From Parvibaculum sp. (GTDB lineage: Bacteria > Pseudomonadota > Alphaproteobacteria > Parvibaculales > Parvibaculaceae): a DNA stretch of 64,000 nucleotides. The translations under genes were made by a program, and so were the position numbers. The notes beneath the pieces are model-generated. The model had not been told where the DNA came from. It saw nothing but the letters and a program-made list of their open reading frames with translations, and did not search any database. Each line of letters opens with the position of its first letter. Within the stretch, counting starts at the first letter, position 1. The stretch is from assembly GCA_030649335.1 (NCBI GenBank), contig JAUSLL010000010.1:49389-113388 (forward strand), given 5' to 3'. This document shows positions 34,287-43,763 of this stretch, piece after piece.

Positions 34287-34523
34287 TGCCTGTTAACCGT
34301 TTCGATAACTATATGCCACATCACAACTATTTAAGAGAGCGTGGTGCGTCCAAATCTCAGGTCCGCAGGTTCGCGACAAACCGTTGACAGGGCATCGCCC
34401 CGACAAATTCACCTTGTCGAAACCTTTGACCGGAATTGCCCCATGATGAAACACCAATGAGGGTAAACACGGCGTTAATGAGTGTTGAGAATCGGTGTTT
34501 TCGGTTAAATCGATTCGGGTCCG

Positions 34524-35099
34524 TTACGGCGTCGCGAACAACGTCGTCACATAGACCGTGTCGCCATCGCGCGCGATGCCCACACCACCGATCGTGAAGT
34601 CGGTATTGCGCATATTTTTGCGATGCTGCGGGCTGGCGCGCCATTGCTTGACGAGCGCATTGGCTAAATCCTCAGGCCTTGTGCCCTCTTTCTTTGCCAG
34701 CGGCCCTCTCATCGCGGCGATATTCTCCGCCAGACTGCCTTTGAATTCCGGCCAAACAGCGAGCATGCGTTCGTTCGGCCCCTGACGGTCCGGGTTGTAG
34801 TGACCGATGAATTTACGCCCTGCCATGTCGGCACTGTGCACCGCTGCGGCATGTTGTAGCTGCGTATCGGGGCTGAGCGGCGGAATGCCTTCTGCCACGC
34901 GGTCGGCGTTGATGGCATCAAGCGTCGCCCGGCTGAAGGCGTCGTCGCCCATTGCGGTGGCGCTTGCCCCCTCTGGCAGGGTCGACAGGCTGACGCGGTC
35001 AGGTGCTGTGGGTCTCGCAGGGCCACCCGCACAAGCTGCGAGCGTCAACGCCAACAACATAAATCCCGCTGTTTGGCTCAGTCTTTTGCGTAAACCCAT
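34524..35099 (-). CDS. CAP-domain lipoprotein
   Basis: A 191-residue secreted protein with a lipobox (ALTLAACAGG, cysteine at about 23) and a CAP/SCP domain. ATLDAINADRVAEGIPPL, AAAVHSADMAGRKFIGHYN and SLAENIAA mark it, and the end VGIARDGDTVYVTTLFA is the usual last strand. The histidines of VHSAD and IGHYN and the glutamate of LAEN form the typical CAP cavity. Bacterial CAP proteins are probably envelope-associated; function is unsettled. It is divergent from the MerR gene. Confidence 0.88.
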   Translation of the reverse strand: MGLRKRLSQTAGFMLLALTLAACAGGPARPTAPDRVSLSTLPEGASATAMGDDAFSRATLDAINADRVAEGIPPLSPDTQLQHAAAVHSADMAGRKFIGHYNPDRQGPNERMLAVWPEFKGSLAENIAAMRGPLAKKEGTRPEDLANALVKQWRASPQHRKNMRNTDFTIGGVGIARDGDTVYVTTLFATP

Positions 35100-35177
35100 G
35101 ATTCGTCTCTCTTTTATGCCCCGTCAGGGGCCATGAGACCCCGCAAGTCATCAAACTGCAACCGGCGCTTTGCGGAC

Positions 35178-35206
35178 CTATTGACGTTTACGTCAACGTC
35201 AAATAG
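35178..35206 (+). promoter_or_regulatory. Overlapping ACGT dyads, candidate MerR (LiuR-type) operator
   Basis: TTGACGT-TT-ACGTCAA is a perfect dyad; a third half-site follows, so TTGACGTT...AACGTCAA makes a second, overlapping dyad. It sits in the promoter region about 130 bases before the MerR gene. LiuR-like MerR regulators of acyl-CoA catabolism are known to bind ACGT-centred palindromes of this type, so self-control of the following operon is likely. Confidence 0.6.
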
Positions 35207-35334
35207 CGTGCGGCAACGAAAAAATCGCAGAAAACCGTCATTCACAAAACGACCGGACGATCGGGCGCGGGGGCCGTGAGGGCTTCCTGATAAAAATAGA
35301 CCGAAGTCCAGCGAAAATGGGAGACTGAAGTAGT

Positions 35335-35886
35335 ATGGACCAGCAATCAAACACCCAGACAACACGTGAAGCATCAGGCGAAGCCACACATATCAATGGC
35401 AAGCCGATCACCTATTCGATTACGCAATTGGCTGAGGAATTCGGCCTCACCACCCGCGCCATCCGCTTTTACGAAGATAAGTCGCTTCTGAAGCCCGAAC
35501 GTCAGGGCCAGACACGCATCTATCATCCGCGCGACCGTGCCCGCCTCATCCTCATCGTGCGTGGCAAAAACGTCGGCCTCGCGCTCTCCGAAATCAAAGA
35601 AATCCTGAGCCTTTATGATCTCTCCGACGGCTGCGAGACTCAGAACCGCGTCGCCATCGACAAGTTCCGCCGCCGCATCGAGAGCCTTGAGCAGCAGCGC
35701 AACGAGATCGAACTTCAGATCGAAACGCTGAAGGAAAGCTGCGCCAATCTCGAGCGTCAGCTTGAAGGCCAGATCGCCGAAAGCAAACTTGTCAATAATG
35801 TCGCCGATCAGCGCAAGCGCGTTAAGGCTTCACCTGCTAAAATGACCGCATCCAATGCGCAAAGCCAGGTGCGAGCCAGCGCCTGA
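35335..35886 (+). CDS. MerR family regulator of acyl-CoA catabolism (LiuR-like)
   Basis: A 183-residue regulator with the MerR winged helix at about 25-95 (YSITQLAEEFGLTTRAIRFYEDKSLLKPER, in parts ITQLAEEFGLTTRAIRFYED and QTRIYHPRDRARL). Residues about 115-150 form the dimerisation coiled coil. It resembles LiuR/GnyR proteins that sense acyl-CoA compounds and control branched-chain or fatty acid degradation. There is no metal-binding cysteine cluster. It stands first in the beta-oxidation operon, 26 bases before the first dehydrogenase gene. Confidence 0.9.
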   Translation: MDQQSNTQTTREASGEATHINGKPITYSITQLAEEFGLTTRAIRFYEDKSLLKPERQGQTRIYHPRDRARLILIVRGKNVGLALSEIKEILSLYDLSDGCETQNRVAIDKFRRRIESLEQQRNEIELQIETLKESCANLERQLEGQIAESKLVNNVADQRKRVKASPAKMTASNAQSQVRASA

Positions 35887-35912
35887 AGCGGCGCTTAACA
35901 GCGAGACATTAG

Positions 35913-37700
35913 ATGCCAAGCTATAAAGCCCCCCTGCAGGAATATCGCTTCCTGCTGAACGACACGTTCAACATGGCGCAATACGCAAAGCTCCCGGGCT
36001 TTGCGGACGCACCGATGGATCTGGTCGATCAGATATTTGACGAGGCGGCAAAGCTGGCAGAAGAAGTCCTGCAGCCCCTGAACATGGTCGGTGACCAGGT
36101 GGGCTGCAAACTTGAGAACGGTGTGGTGACAACGCCCCCCGGTTTCAAAGAAGCCTATAAAACACTCGTGGACGGCGGCTGGCCTGCGCTGGTCGCCGAT
36201 CCTGCCTACGGCGGGCAGGGGCTCCCCAACACATTGGGTGTCCTCTTCAACGAAATGGTGTCGTCGGCCAATATGGCCTTCGGCATGTATCCGGGCCTGA
36301 GCCACGGCGCTTACTCCGCGCTGATCCATCACGGCACGGATGATCTCAAAGATAAATATCTCCCCAAGCTCGTGACCGGCGAATGGACCGGGACGATGAA
36401 CCTCACCGAACCGCAGTGCGGCACGGACCTCGGCCTTATCCGCACCAAGGCCGTCGATCTGGGTGACGGTTCTTATAAAATCACCGGAACCAAGATTTTC
36501 ATCTCCGCCGGCGAGCACGACCTTGCCGAAAACATTCTTCACCTCGTGCTCGCCCGCATTGAAGGCGACACGCCGGGCATCAAAGGCATCTCGCTCTTCA
36601 TCGTGCCGAAATTCCTCGTGAAGGAAGACGGCACGCTCGGCGCGCGCAATGGCGTTTCCTGCGGTGCGCTGGAACACAAGATGGGCATCCACGGCAACGC
36701 GACCGCTGTGTTGAACTATGACGAAGCCGTCGGCTGGATGGTCGGCGAACGCGAAAAAGGCATGCGTGCCATGTTCACGATGATGAACGAAGCGCGCTTG
36801 GGCGTCGGCCTGCAAGGCCTGTCGCAATCAGAAGTCGCGCTGCAAAACGCCATCGCCTATGCCAAGGATCGTTTGCAGGGCCGCTCGTTGACAGGTCCGA
36901 AAGAGCCCGGCAAATCCGCCGATCCTCTGCTTGTGCATCCCGATATCCGTCGCATGTTGCTCAACGCCAAATCCTTCAACGAAGGCGCCCGCGCGCTTCT
37001 CGTCTGGACGGCGCTGCATGGCGATCTCTCCCATGCGTCAGACGATGCCGCCGTGCGTGAAACGGGCGAAGACATGATGGCGCTCCTCACACCTGTCGTG
37101 AAGGGCTACCTCACAGATCGCGGCTTTGCCAATGCGGTTGAAGCCCAGCAGGTCTTCGGCGGCCATGGTTATATTGACGAGCAGGGCATGGGCCAGTTCG
37201 TGCGCGATGCCCGCATCGCCATGATTTATGAGGGTGCCAACGGTGTTCAGGCGCTCGATCTCGTGGGTCGTAAGCTCGCCGCCAACGGCGGTCGTGGCGT
37301 CTTCGCCTTCTTCAAGCTGATCGACGATTTTGTGGCCAACAACAAAGACGCAAAACTCGCCGCATATACAGACGCATTGATCGCAGCGCGCAAAGACCTT
37401 GAAGCCGCCACCATGTGGTTCATGGAAAATGCATTGGAAAACCCCGACAACGCCGGCGCGGGCTCATCCGATTACATGCAGCTCTTCGGCGTCACGGCGG
37501 TCGCCTATATGTGGGCATTGATGGCCAAAGCCGCGCTCGCGCAACTCGCGACAGGCAAGGGCGACACCGCCTATTACGAAACCAAACTCAAGACCGCACG
37601 CTATTACATGGATCGTGTTGTCCCTGAAACGGCGACGCATCTGGCGCGTGTGCGCGTCGGTGCAGCCCCGCTGATGGATTTCACTGCCGCCGAATTTTGA
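35913..37700 (+). CDS. Acyl-CoA dehydrogenase, long form (DmdC/FadE5-like)
   Basis: A 595-residue FAD enzyme that makes the first double bond in acyl-CoA. It has the extended N-terminus ([17 protein letters not shown]) and the C-terminal alpha domain of the long ACAD subgroup that also includes Dmd[14 protein letters not shown] is the FAD-binding strand motif and [14 protein letters not shown] carries the catalytic glutamate. The subgroup acts on fatty acyl-CoA or on methylmercaptopropionyl-CoA; the beta-oxidation neighbours favour the former. Confidence 0.93.
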   Translation: MPSYKAPLQEYRFLLNDTFNMAQYAKLPGFADAPMDLVDQIFDEAAKLAEEVLQPLNMVGDQVGCKLENGVVTTPPGFKEAYKTLVDGGWPALVADPAYGGQGLPNTLGVLFNEMVSSANMAFGMYPGLSHGAYSALIHHGTDDLKDKYLPKLVTGEWTGTMNLTEPQCGTDLGLIRTKAVDLGDGSYKITGTKIFISAGEHDLAENILHLVLARIEGDTPGIKGISLFIVPKFLVKEDGTLGARNGVSCGALEHKMGIHGNATAVLNYDEAVGWMVGEREKGMRAMFTMMNEARLGVGLQGLSQSEVALQNAIAYAKDRLQGRSLTGPKEPGKSADPLLVHPDIRRMLLNAKSFNEGARALLVWTALHGDLSHASDDAAVRETGEDMMALLTPVVKGYLTDRGFANAVEAQQVFGGHGYIDEQGMGQFVRDARIAMIYEGANGVQALDLVGRKLAANGGRGVFAFFKLIDDFVANNKDAKLAAYTDALIAARKDLEAATMWFMENALENPDNAGAGSSDYMQLFGVTAVAYMWALMAKAALAQLATGKGDTAYYETKLKTARYYMDRVVPETATHLARVRVGAAPLMDFTAAEF

Positions 37701-37766
37701 TTTTCTGATCTGACAAAAAAGCCGCCACAAAAATCAAACAGGGCGGCACCTGACGGGAGACGTTGA

Positions 37767-38924
37767 ATGTCGATGATTGCTGGCTACAAATCGCCGTGGC
37801 TGAACGAAGAGCTTGAGATCCTGCAGGATGCGGTTGCGAAGTTCTACCAAAAGGAATTCGTGCCGCATAATGACCGCTGGAACGAGCAGGGTCATGTGGA
37901 TCGCGACGCCTGGAACAAGGCAGGCGAGGCGGGCCTTCTCTGCGCATCGATCTCGGAAGAATACGGCGGCGGTGGCGGCACTTTCGCGCATGAAATGGTC
38001 ATCACGCAGGAGCAGGCGCGTGCTGGCGTCGTCGGCTTCGGCAACTCGGTCCATTCCGGCATCGTCGCGCATTACGTCCAGTCCTACGGCACCGAAGAGC
38101 AAAAGAAAAAGTGGCTGCCGAAAATGGCGTCGGGCGAAATGGTCGGCGCGATTGCCATGACCGAACCCGGCACCGGTTCCGATTTGCAGGGCGTCAAGAC
38201 GACCGCCAAAAAAGTCGGAAACCAATATGTGATCAATGGTCAGAAGACCTTCATCACCAATGGTCAGCAATCAACGCTCATCTGTGTCGTCGCCAAGACC
38301 GACCCGGCAGGCGGTGCCAAAGGCACCTCGCTCGTTATGGTCGAAACGGAGGAAGTCGAAGGCTTCCGCCGTGGCCGCAACCTCAACAAGGTTGGCATGC
38401 ATGCGCAGGACACATCGGAACTCTTTTTCGACGATGTGAAAGTGCCGACCACCAATCTGCTGGGCACCGAGGAAGGCAAAGGCTTTTTCCAGCTGATGCA
38501 GCAGCTCCCGCAAGAGCGCCTCATCATTGCCGTGCAGGCCTGTGTCGCCATGGAGCGCGCAGTGGAACTGACGGCCGCCTATACGAAGGACCGCAAGGCC
38601 TTCGGCAAGTCGATCCTCGATTTCCAGAACACGCAATTCAAGCTGGCAGAGTGCAAAACAGAAGCCGCTATCGCCCGCGTCTTTACCGATGATTGCGCGA
38701 TGAAGCTTCTCGACGGCAAGCTTGATGCAACGACGGCCGCCATGGCGAAATGGTGGACGACAGACAAACAGTGCGAGATCGTTGACACCTGCCTCCAGTT
38801 CTTCGGCGGTTACGGCTACATGCTCGAATACCCCATCGGTCAGATGTATCAGGATGCCCGCATCCAGAAGATCTACGGCGGTACCAACGAAATTATGAAA
38901 ATGCTGATCGCCCGCACGCTCTAA
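37767..38924 (+). CDS. Acyl-CoA dehydrogenase
   Basis: A 385-residue ACAD of the normal length. [15 protein letters not shown] and [10 protein letters not shown] are FAD-domain motifs, and the end reads [17 protein letters not shown]. The glutamate normally found in IYEGTNE is glycine; as in long-chain and isovaleryl-CoA dehydrogenases the base may instead come from the helix ending YTKDRKAFG, which has a suitable glutamate (AVELTAAY). It should act after or in parallel with the long-form enzyme encoded just upstream. CGGGAGA precedes the start. Confidence 0.93.
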   Translation: MSMIAGYKSPWLNEELEILQDAVAKFYQKEFVPHNDRWNEQGHVDRDAWNKAGEAGLLCASISEEYGGGGGTFAHEMVITQEQARAGVVGFGNSVHSGIVAHYVQSYGTEEQKKKWLPKMASGEMVGAIAMTEPGTGSDLQGVKTTAKKVGNQYVINGQKTFITNGQQSTLICVVAKTDPAGGAKGTSLVMVETEEVEGFRRGRNLNKVGMHAQDTSELFFDDVKVPTTNLLGTEEGKGFFQLMQQLPQERLIIAVQACVAMERAVELTAAYTKDRKAFGKSILDFQNTQFKLAECKTEAAIARVFTDDCAMKLLDGKLDATTAAMAKWWTTDKQCEIVDTCLQFFGGYGYMLEYPIGQMYQDARIQKIYGGTNEIMKMLIARTL

Positions 38925-38949
38925 TTCGATCCTCCCAAGGAGAACTCCC

Positions 38950-40155
38950 ATGGCTGACGCATATATCTACGACACCGTCCGCACCCCGCGTGGGCGTGGC
39001 AAGAAAGACGGCTCGCTCCACGAAGTAACCGCGCTTGAACTCGGCACGCAGGTGCTCAAAGCCTTGCGCGACCGCAACGGCCTCGACACATCCCGCGTCG
39101 ATGACGTTGTCTTCGGCTGCGTCGATCCTGTCGGCGAGCAGGGCGGCGACATCGCCCGCATCGCGGTGCTGAATGCCGATTATGCGCAGACGGTCGCCGG
39201 TGTGCAGATCAACCGCTTCTGCGCGTCGGGCCTCGAAGCCACCAACATGGCAGCCGCCAAAGTCATGTCCGGCGAAGCCGACATGGCCATCGGCGGCGGC
39301 GTCGAGAGCATGTCGCGCGTCGGCATGGGTGCCTCGGGCGGCGCGTGGTCGTCCGACCCGGGCGTTGCCTTCAAATCTTATTTCACACCGCAAGGCATCG
39401 GCGCTGACCTCATCGCCACAAAATACGGCTTCTCTCGCGCCGATGTGGACGCCTACGCTGTTGAAAGCCAGAAGCGTGCCGCCAACGCGTGGAAGCAGGG
39501 CTATTTCAAAGGCTCCGTCATCCCCGTCCGCGACATCAACGGCTTGACGATCCTCGACCATGACGAACACATGCGCCCCGACGCCTCCATGCAGTCGATG
39601 GGCGCGCTGGCCGCATCCTTTCAGGGCATGGGCGATTTCGCCTTCGACGGTGTGGCGCTTGAACGTTATCCGGAAGTCGAAGAAATCATCCACGTCCATC
39701 ACGCGGGCAATTCGTCGGGCATCGTCGATGGTGCCTCGGGTGTCCTCGTCGGCAATCTCGACACGGGCAAGGCGATGGGCCTGAAGCCCCGCGCCCGCAT
39801 CCGTGCGATGGGCTCGATCGGTTCAGAACCCTCGATCATGTTGACGGGTCCTGCCGACGTGTCGCGTAAAGTGTTGAAAAAGGCGGGCATGAACCCCGAC
39901 GACATCGACCTTTACGAGTTGAACGAGGCCTTTGCCTCCGTCGTGCTCCGCATGATGCAGTCGCTCGACATTTCGCACGACAAGATGAACGTCAACGGCG
40001 GCGCAATCGCCATGGGCCACCCGCTGGGTGCTACCGGCGGCATGATCCTCGGCACGGTGCTCGACGAGCTTGAACGTCGCAATCTCAATACGGCTCTCAT
40101 CACGCTCTGCGTCGGCGCAGGCATGGGCACAGCCACCATCATCGAGCGCGTGTGA
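38950..40155 (+). CDS. Acetyl-CoA C-acyltransferase (thiolase, FadA-like)
   Basis: A 401-residue thiolase that cleaves 3-ketoacyl-CoA to acetyl-CoA. The nucleophilic cysteine is in [11 protein letters not shown]; the second pair is the histidine of [14 protein letters not shown] and the cysteine of [23 protein letters not shown] and YELNEAFAS are further family motifs. Coding starts after an AAGGAG ribosome binding site. It precedes the multifunctional hydratase/dehydrogenase with 10 bases between, giving a FadA-FadB-type pair. Confidence 0.95.
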   Translation: MADAYIYDTVRTPRGRGKKDGSLHEVTALELGTQVLKALRDRNGLDTSRVDDVVFGCVDPVGEQGGDIARIAVLNADYAQTVAGVQINRFCASGLEATNMAAAKVMSGEADMAIGGGVESMSRVGMGASGGAWSSDPGVAFKSYFTPQGIGADLIATKYGFSRADVDAYAVESQKRAANAWKQGYFKGSVIPVRDINGLTILDHDEHMRPDASMQSMGALAASFQGMGDFAFDGVALERYPEVEEIIHVHHAGNSSGIVDGASGVLVGNLDTGKAMGLKPRARIRAMGSIGSEPSIMLTGPADVSRKVLKKAGMNPDDIDLYELNEAFASVVLRMMQSLDISHDKMNVNGGAIAMGHPLGATGGMILGTVLDELERRNLNTALITLCVGAGMGTATIIERV

Positions 40156-40165
40156 GGCGACAGAT

Positions 40166-42412
40166 ATGACCACTTACGAAAATTTTAAATTCGACATTGA
40201 TGCCGATGGCATCGCGCTCGCCGTCTGGGACATGCCCGGCCGTTCCATGAATGTCCTCTCGCAAAGCTCAATGGCCGACATCGCTTCGATCATCGAAACC
40301 ATCATGTCGAACGACGCCATCAAAGGTGCCGTGCTGACGTCAGGCAAAGACGCTTTCTGCGCCGGTGCGGACCTCTCCATGATGGGCGGTCAGGCTGGCG
40401 GCAGCGGTGCGGGTTCGAAGGAAGACCGCGTCAAAGCAATGTATGAGGGCAATCTCGCTTTCAACATGCTGCTGCGTCGTCTGGAAACCTGCGGCAAGCC
40501 TGTGGCAGCAGCCATCAATGGTGTGGCGCTCGGCGGCGGCCTTGAAGTCACGCTCGCCTGTCACTACCGCGTCGTCGCCGATAATCCGAAAATTCAGCTC
40601 GGCCTGCCCGAAGCCAAAGTCGGGCTGCTGCCCGGCGGTGGCGGCACACAGCGTCTGCCGCGCCTCATCGGTGCCATGGCCGCTCTGCCGCTCATCCTGC
40701 AAGGCACATCGCTTGATCCGCAAAAGGCATTGAAGGCCGGCATCGTCCACGCCGTTGTGCCCGCCGCCGATCTTGTTGCGGCGGCAAAGACGTGGGTAAA
40801 AGAAGGTCTCGCCCTGCCGAAGGTCAAACTCGGCAAGAAAGGCCCCGAAGTTGCCGCCAATGCCATCCAGCCTTGGGACCGCGAAGGCTATCGTATCCCC
40901 GGCGGCGGCCCGCATGACAAAAACGGCGGCACTGTCTTCACCATGGGCAATGCCACGCTGCACAAGTCCACGCATGGCAATTTTCCCGCCCAGCGCTACA
41001 TCATGTCCTGCGTCTACGAAGGTTTGCAGGTTCCGATAGAAGCAGGCATCCGCATCGAAACGCGCTACTTCACAAAATTGCTGATGGACCCGCGTTCCAA
41101 AGCCATGATCCGCTCGCTCTTCCTGTCGATGCAGGAACTCGGCAAAGGCGCACGTCGGCCCAAAGGCGTTGCTCCCTTCACCGTCAAAAAGCTCGGCATC
41201 CTCGGTGCAGGCATGATGGGCGCGGGCATCGCCTATGTGTCGGCTCAGGCTGGCATGGAAGTCGTACTCCTCGACATGGATCAGGCTCATGCTGAAAAGG
41301 GCAAGGCCTATTCTGAAAACCTCGTCGCCAAAGGCATCGAGCGCGGCAAGGTGACAAAGGAAAAAGGCGATGCGCTTCTCGCCCGTATCACGGCGACTAC
41401 GAATTACGATGACCTCAAAGGTGCCGATCTCATCATCGAGGCCGTCTTCGAAAGCCGCGAAATCAAAGCCGAAGTGACGAAGAAGGCTGAGCCGATGTTG
41501 GCCGCCGGCGGCGTCTATGGCTCCAACACCTCGACCTTGCCCATCACGGGTCTGGCCGAAGCTGCAAAAAAGCCTGAAGACTTTATCGGCATCCATTTCT
41601 TCTCGCCGGTAGACAAGATGCAGCTTGTCGAAATCATCGTCGGCCAGCGCACCTCGCAAGAGACGCTCGCCAAGGCGATGGATTACGTCAAGCAGATCCG
41701 CAAGACACCCATCGTCGTCAATGATAGCCGCGGCTTCTACACCTCGCGCTGCTTTGGCACTTATGTCGGCGAAGGCCTTGCCATGCTGGCTGAAGGCATC
41801 AAGCCCGCGATCATCGAAAATGTCGGCAAGCAGACGGGCATGCCCATGGCCCCGCTGGCCCTCAACGACGAAGTCTCGCTCGACCTCGCCTGTAAAGTGC
41901 GCGAACAGACCAAGAAGGACCTCGGCGACAAATATGTCTCCGGTCCCGCTGACGCCCTCATTGAAAAAATGGTCGTCGAGCTTGGCCGTGTTGGCAAAAA
42001 AGCAGGCAAGGGCTTCTACGACTATCCCGCCGACGGAAAGAAGAAGCTCTGGACTGGCCTGTCAGAACTCGCCCGCACACACAAAGACATCGAGGATGTG
42101 GACGTGGCGGAATTGAAAAACCGTTTCCTCTACATTCAGGCACTCGAAGCCGCGCGCTGCTTTGAGGAAGGCGTCGTCACCGACGTGCGCGATGCAGATG
42201 TTGGCGCGATCATCGGCTGGGGCTTCGCGCCCTGGACCGGCGGCCCGCTCTCGCTGATCGACATGGTCGGTGCCAAAGCCTTTGTCGAGACCTGCGACGT
42301 GCTCGCCCAAAAATACGGTGAACGTTTCAAGCCCAACAAGCTGCTCCGCGACATGGCCGAGAAGGGCGACACATTCTACGAGCGTTTCGCACCGGAGAAG
42401 GCTGCCGCCTGA
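40166..42412 (+). CDS. Enoyl-CoA hydratase/3-hydroxyacyl-CoA dehydrogenase fusion (FadB/FadJ-like)
   Basis: A 748-residue multifunctional beta-oxidation enzyme. The crotonase half (1-190) has GVALGGGLEVTLACHYR and LPEAKVGLLPGGGGTQRL with both hydratase glutamates. The NAD-binding dehydrogenase domain starts at about residue 345 (LGILGAGMMGAGIAYVSAQ), with HFFSPVDKMQLVEII and NDSRGFYTSR further on, and the helical C-terminal dehydrogenase domain ends the protein. The start follows GAGGCGACAG; a longer reading would overlap the thiolase gene. Last gene of the operon, followed by an intrinsic terminator. Confidence 0.95.
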   Translation: MTTYENFKFDIDADGIALAVWDMPGRSMNVLSQSSMADIASIIETIMSNDAIKGAVLTSGKDAFCAGADLSMMGGQAGGSGAGSKEDRVKAMYEGNLAFNMLLRRLETCGKPVAAAINGVALGGGLEVTLACHYRVVADNPKIQLGLPEAKVGLLPGGGGTQRLPRLIGAMAALPLILQGTSLDPQKALKAGIVHAVVPAADLVAAAKTWVKEGLALPKVKLGKKGPEVAANAIQPWDREGYRIPGGGPHDKNGGTVFTMGNATLHKSTHGNFPAQRYIMSCVYEGLQVPIEAGIRIETRYFTKLLMDPRSKAMIRSLFLSMQELGKGARRPKGVAPFTVKKLGILGAGMMGAGIAYVSAQAGMEVVLLDMDQAHAEKGKAYSENLVAKGIERGKVTKEKGDALLARITATTNYDDLKGADLIIEAVFESREIKAEVTKKAEPMLAAGGVYGSNTSTLPITGLAEAAKKPEDFIGIHFFSPVDKMQLVEIIVGQRTSQETLAKAMDYVKQIRKTPIVVNDSRGFYTSRCFGTYVGEGLAMLAEGIKPAIIENVGKQTGMPMAPLALNDEVSLDLACKVREQTKKDLGDKYVSGPADALIEKMVVELGRVGKKAGKGFYDYPADGKKKLWTGLSELARTHKDIEDVDVAELKNRFLYIQALEAARCFEEGVVTDVRDADVGAIIGWGFAPWTGGPLSLIDMVGAKAFVETCDVLAQKYGERFKPNKLLRDMAEKGDTFYERFAPEKAAA

Positions 42413-42433
42413 CTGGTCCCGCTACCCGCATTG

Positions 42434-42465
42434 AAAATGCCCGGACATTGCGTTCGGGCATTTTT
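42434..42465 (+). terminator. Intrinsic terminator of the beta-oxidation operon
   Basis: A 10-base stem (AAAATGCCCG with CGGGCATTTT), an 11-base loop and a T run follow the multifunctional enzyme gene by about 20 bases. Confidence 0.85.
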
Positions 42466-42601
42466 CATTGCTGGCGCAACAACTGGTAAAATGGGTGTTC
42501 ATGCGTCAGCTAGGTCGGCATGTGCCCATGCCCAGATCGCAGCTTTTCGCAGTTCAGCATGGCTGCTACACTTTTCCGGTTGATGAATTTTGTGGGTAAT
42601 C

Positions 42602-43258
42602 ATGCGGTTCTTCTTGGTGGTCAGGGTCGTTTTTTTCTGCGCGTTCATAGGGAGCGGGGCAACGTTCGGCGGCGCCATTGCCGAAGAAGCACCGGTGAGC
42701 GATGCCGCTGCAGACGCGGCGCTCCTCTGCGGCAATGCGCCGAGCGCATTTGTGAAGCCCCTGCCGGCACCGTTCAATATCTGGATGGCGCTCGTCTGCG
42801 CGCCGCAGTCTCAGGCGCTGGTACCTGTAGAAGGCATGGTCTGGTTCACCCACGGCACCAATGAGGCCGTTTCCATTCTTGCTCTGCCGCCGGACGCCAT
42901 GCCCCTGCCCAAGACCGACGAGTATGATCCGAGTTATGGTGTGCGCTTCAAGTCGCTTTTCTCAACCGAATTGAAGGACGAGAAATTCAAACGCGCTGTG
43001 TCGATCCTCGACACGGCCCAGTCGACCTCAAAAAATAAGAAGAATAATTTACCGGCGGCTCAGGTCGAGCATGTCTTCCAGCTTGATGCTGTCAGCAACA
43101 TCTACGACATGCGCTACAACATCTTTTTCTTCGTTCGGAGCAATGTACCGCAAGCGGCCATTGTCTGCGTCGACGGCTGCACCAAGTTTTTGTATTTCGA
43201 CATTCTCACAAGTGCTGAAGCCAAGAAACAAACTGCGGCAATCGCATTGCGGCCATGA
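42602..43258 (+). CDS. Secreted hypothetical protein
   Basis: A 218-residue protein from the ATG (a TTG four codons earlier is also possible). The first 27 residues form a signal peptide ending near GGAIAEE. The mature part includes ALLCGNAPSAFVKPL, MVWFTHGTNEAVSIL and AAIVCVDGCTKFLYFDI, with three cysteines; I know no family. Its stop overlaps the arfB start by four bases, an arrangement that suggests joint translation though the products act in different compartments. Confidence 0.65.
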   Translation: MRFFLVVRVVFFCAFIGSGATFGGAIAEEAPVSDAAADAALLCGNAPSAFVKPLPAPFNIWMALVCAPQSQALVPVEGMVWFTHGTNEAVSILALPPDAMPLPKTDEYDPSYGVRFKSLFSTELKDEKFKRAVSILDTAQSTSKNKKNNLPAAQVEHVFQLDAVSNIYDMRYNIFFFVRSNVPQAAIVCVDGCTKFLYFDILTSAEAKKQTAAIALRP

Positions 43259-43677
43259 TCGCTGTCACACCAAACCTCTCGATCTCAGAATCCGACATTG
43301 AATTGTCTTTCATTCGCGCGGGCGGACCGGGCGGTCAGAACGTCAACAAAGTCGCCACCGCCGTGCAACTGCGTTTCGACATGCGCCATTGCCACACTCT
43401 GCCGGAGGCTGTGAAGACCCGGCTCGCCAAGCTTGCCGGTTCGCGCCTGACCCTTGAAGGCGAGATTATTCTCACCGCGTCAAATTTCCGCACGCAGGAT
43501 GCCAACCGCAAGGACGCGCTCGCGCGTCTCGTCGCATTAATCGCGGCGGCGGCGGAAAGGCCAAAATTTCGTGTTCCCACCAAGCCGACCCTCGGTTCCA
43601 AAAAACGTCGCCTGGAGACAAAAACCAAGCGCGGCGCGGTCAAACGCTTGCGCGGCGTCCGGCCATCGGACGATTAG
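43255..43677 (+). CDS. arfB: Alternative ribosome-rescue factor ArfB (peptidyl-tRNA hydrolase)
   Basis: A 140-residue release-factor-like protein. RAGGPGGQNVNKVATAVQLRF contains the GGQ motif that hydrolyses peptidyl-tRNA on stalled ribosomes. There are no stop-codon recognition domains, and the tail is strongly basic (KKRRLETKTKRGAVKRLRG), as needed to enter the empty mRNA channel. This length and composition fit ArfB/YaeJ. A GC-rich inverted repeat (TAACGCC...GGCGTTA, 43701-43724) follows the gene but lacks a T run. Confidence 0.95.
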   Translation: MIAVTPNLSISESDIELSFIRAGGPGGQNVNKVATAVQLRFDMRHCHTLPEAVKTRLAKLAGSRLTLEGEIILTASNFRTQDANRKDALARLVALIAAAAERPKFRVPTKPTLGSKKRRLETKTKRGAVKRLRGVRPSDD

Positions 43678-43763
43678 CCGGTGAAAACCTAACGAAAGTT
43701 TAACGCCCGCCGCCGTCGGCGTTAGCGGATTCTATAGCCGCAGCGACTAGCAATGTCCTTTGT

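Noticed and set aside
33189..34334. A 381-codon plus-strand frame opposite the PodJ-like gene
   Set aside because: It mirrors the coiled-coil repeats of the PodJ-like gene and lacks any recognisable domain.
37721..37755. Inverted GCCGCC/GGCGGC between the two acyl-CoA dehydrogenase genes
   Set aside because: Six-pair stem with a long loop and no T run; expected by chance in GC-rich DNA.
40340..41659. A 439-codon minus-strand frame across the hydratase/dehydrogenase gene
   Set aside because: Antisense shadow of a well-supported multifunctional enzyme; composition is unlike real proteins.
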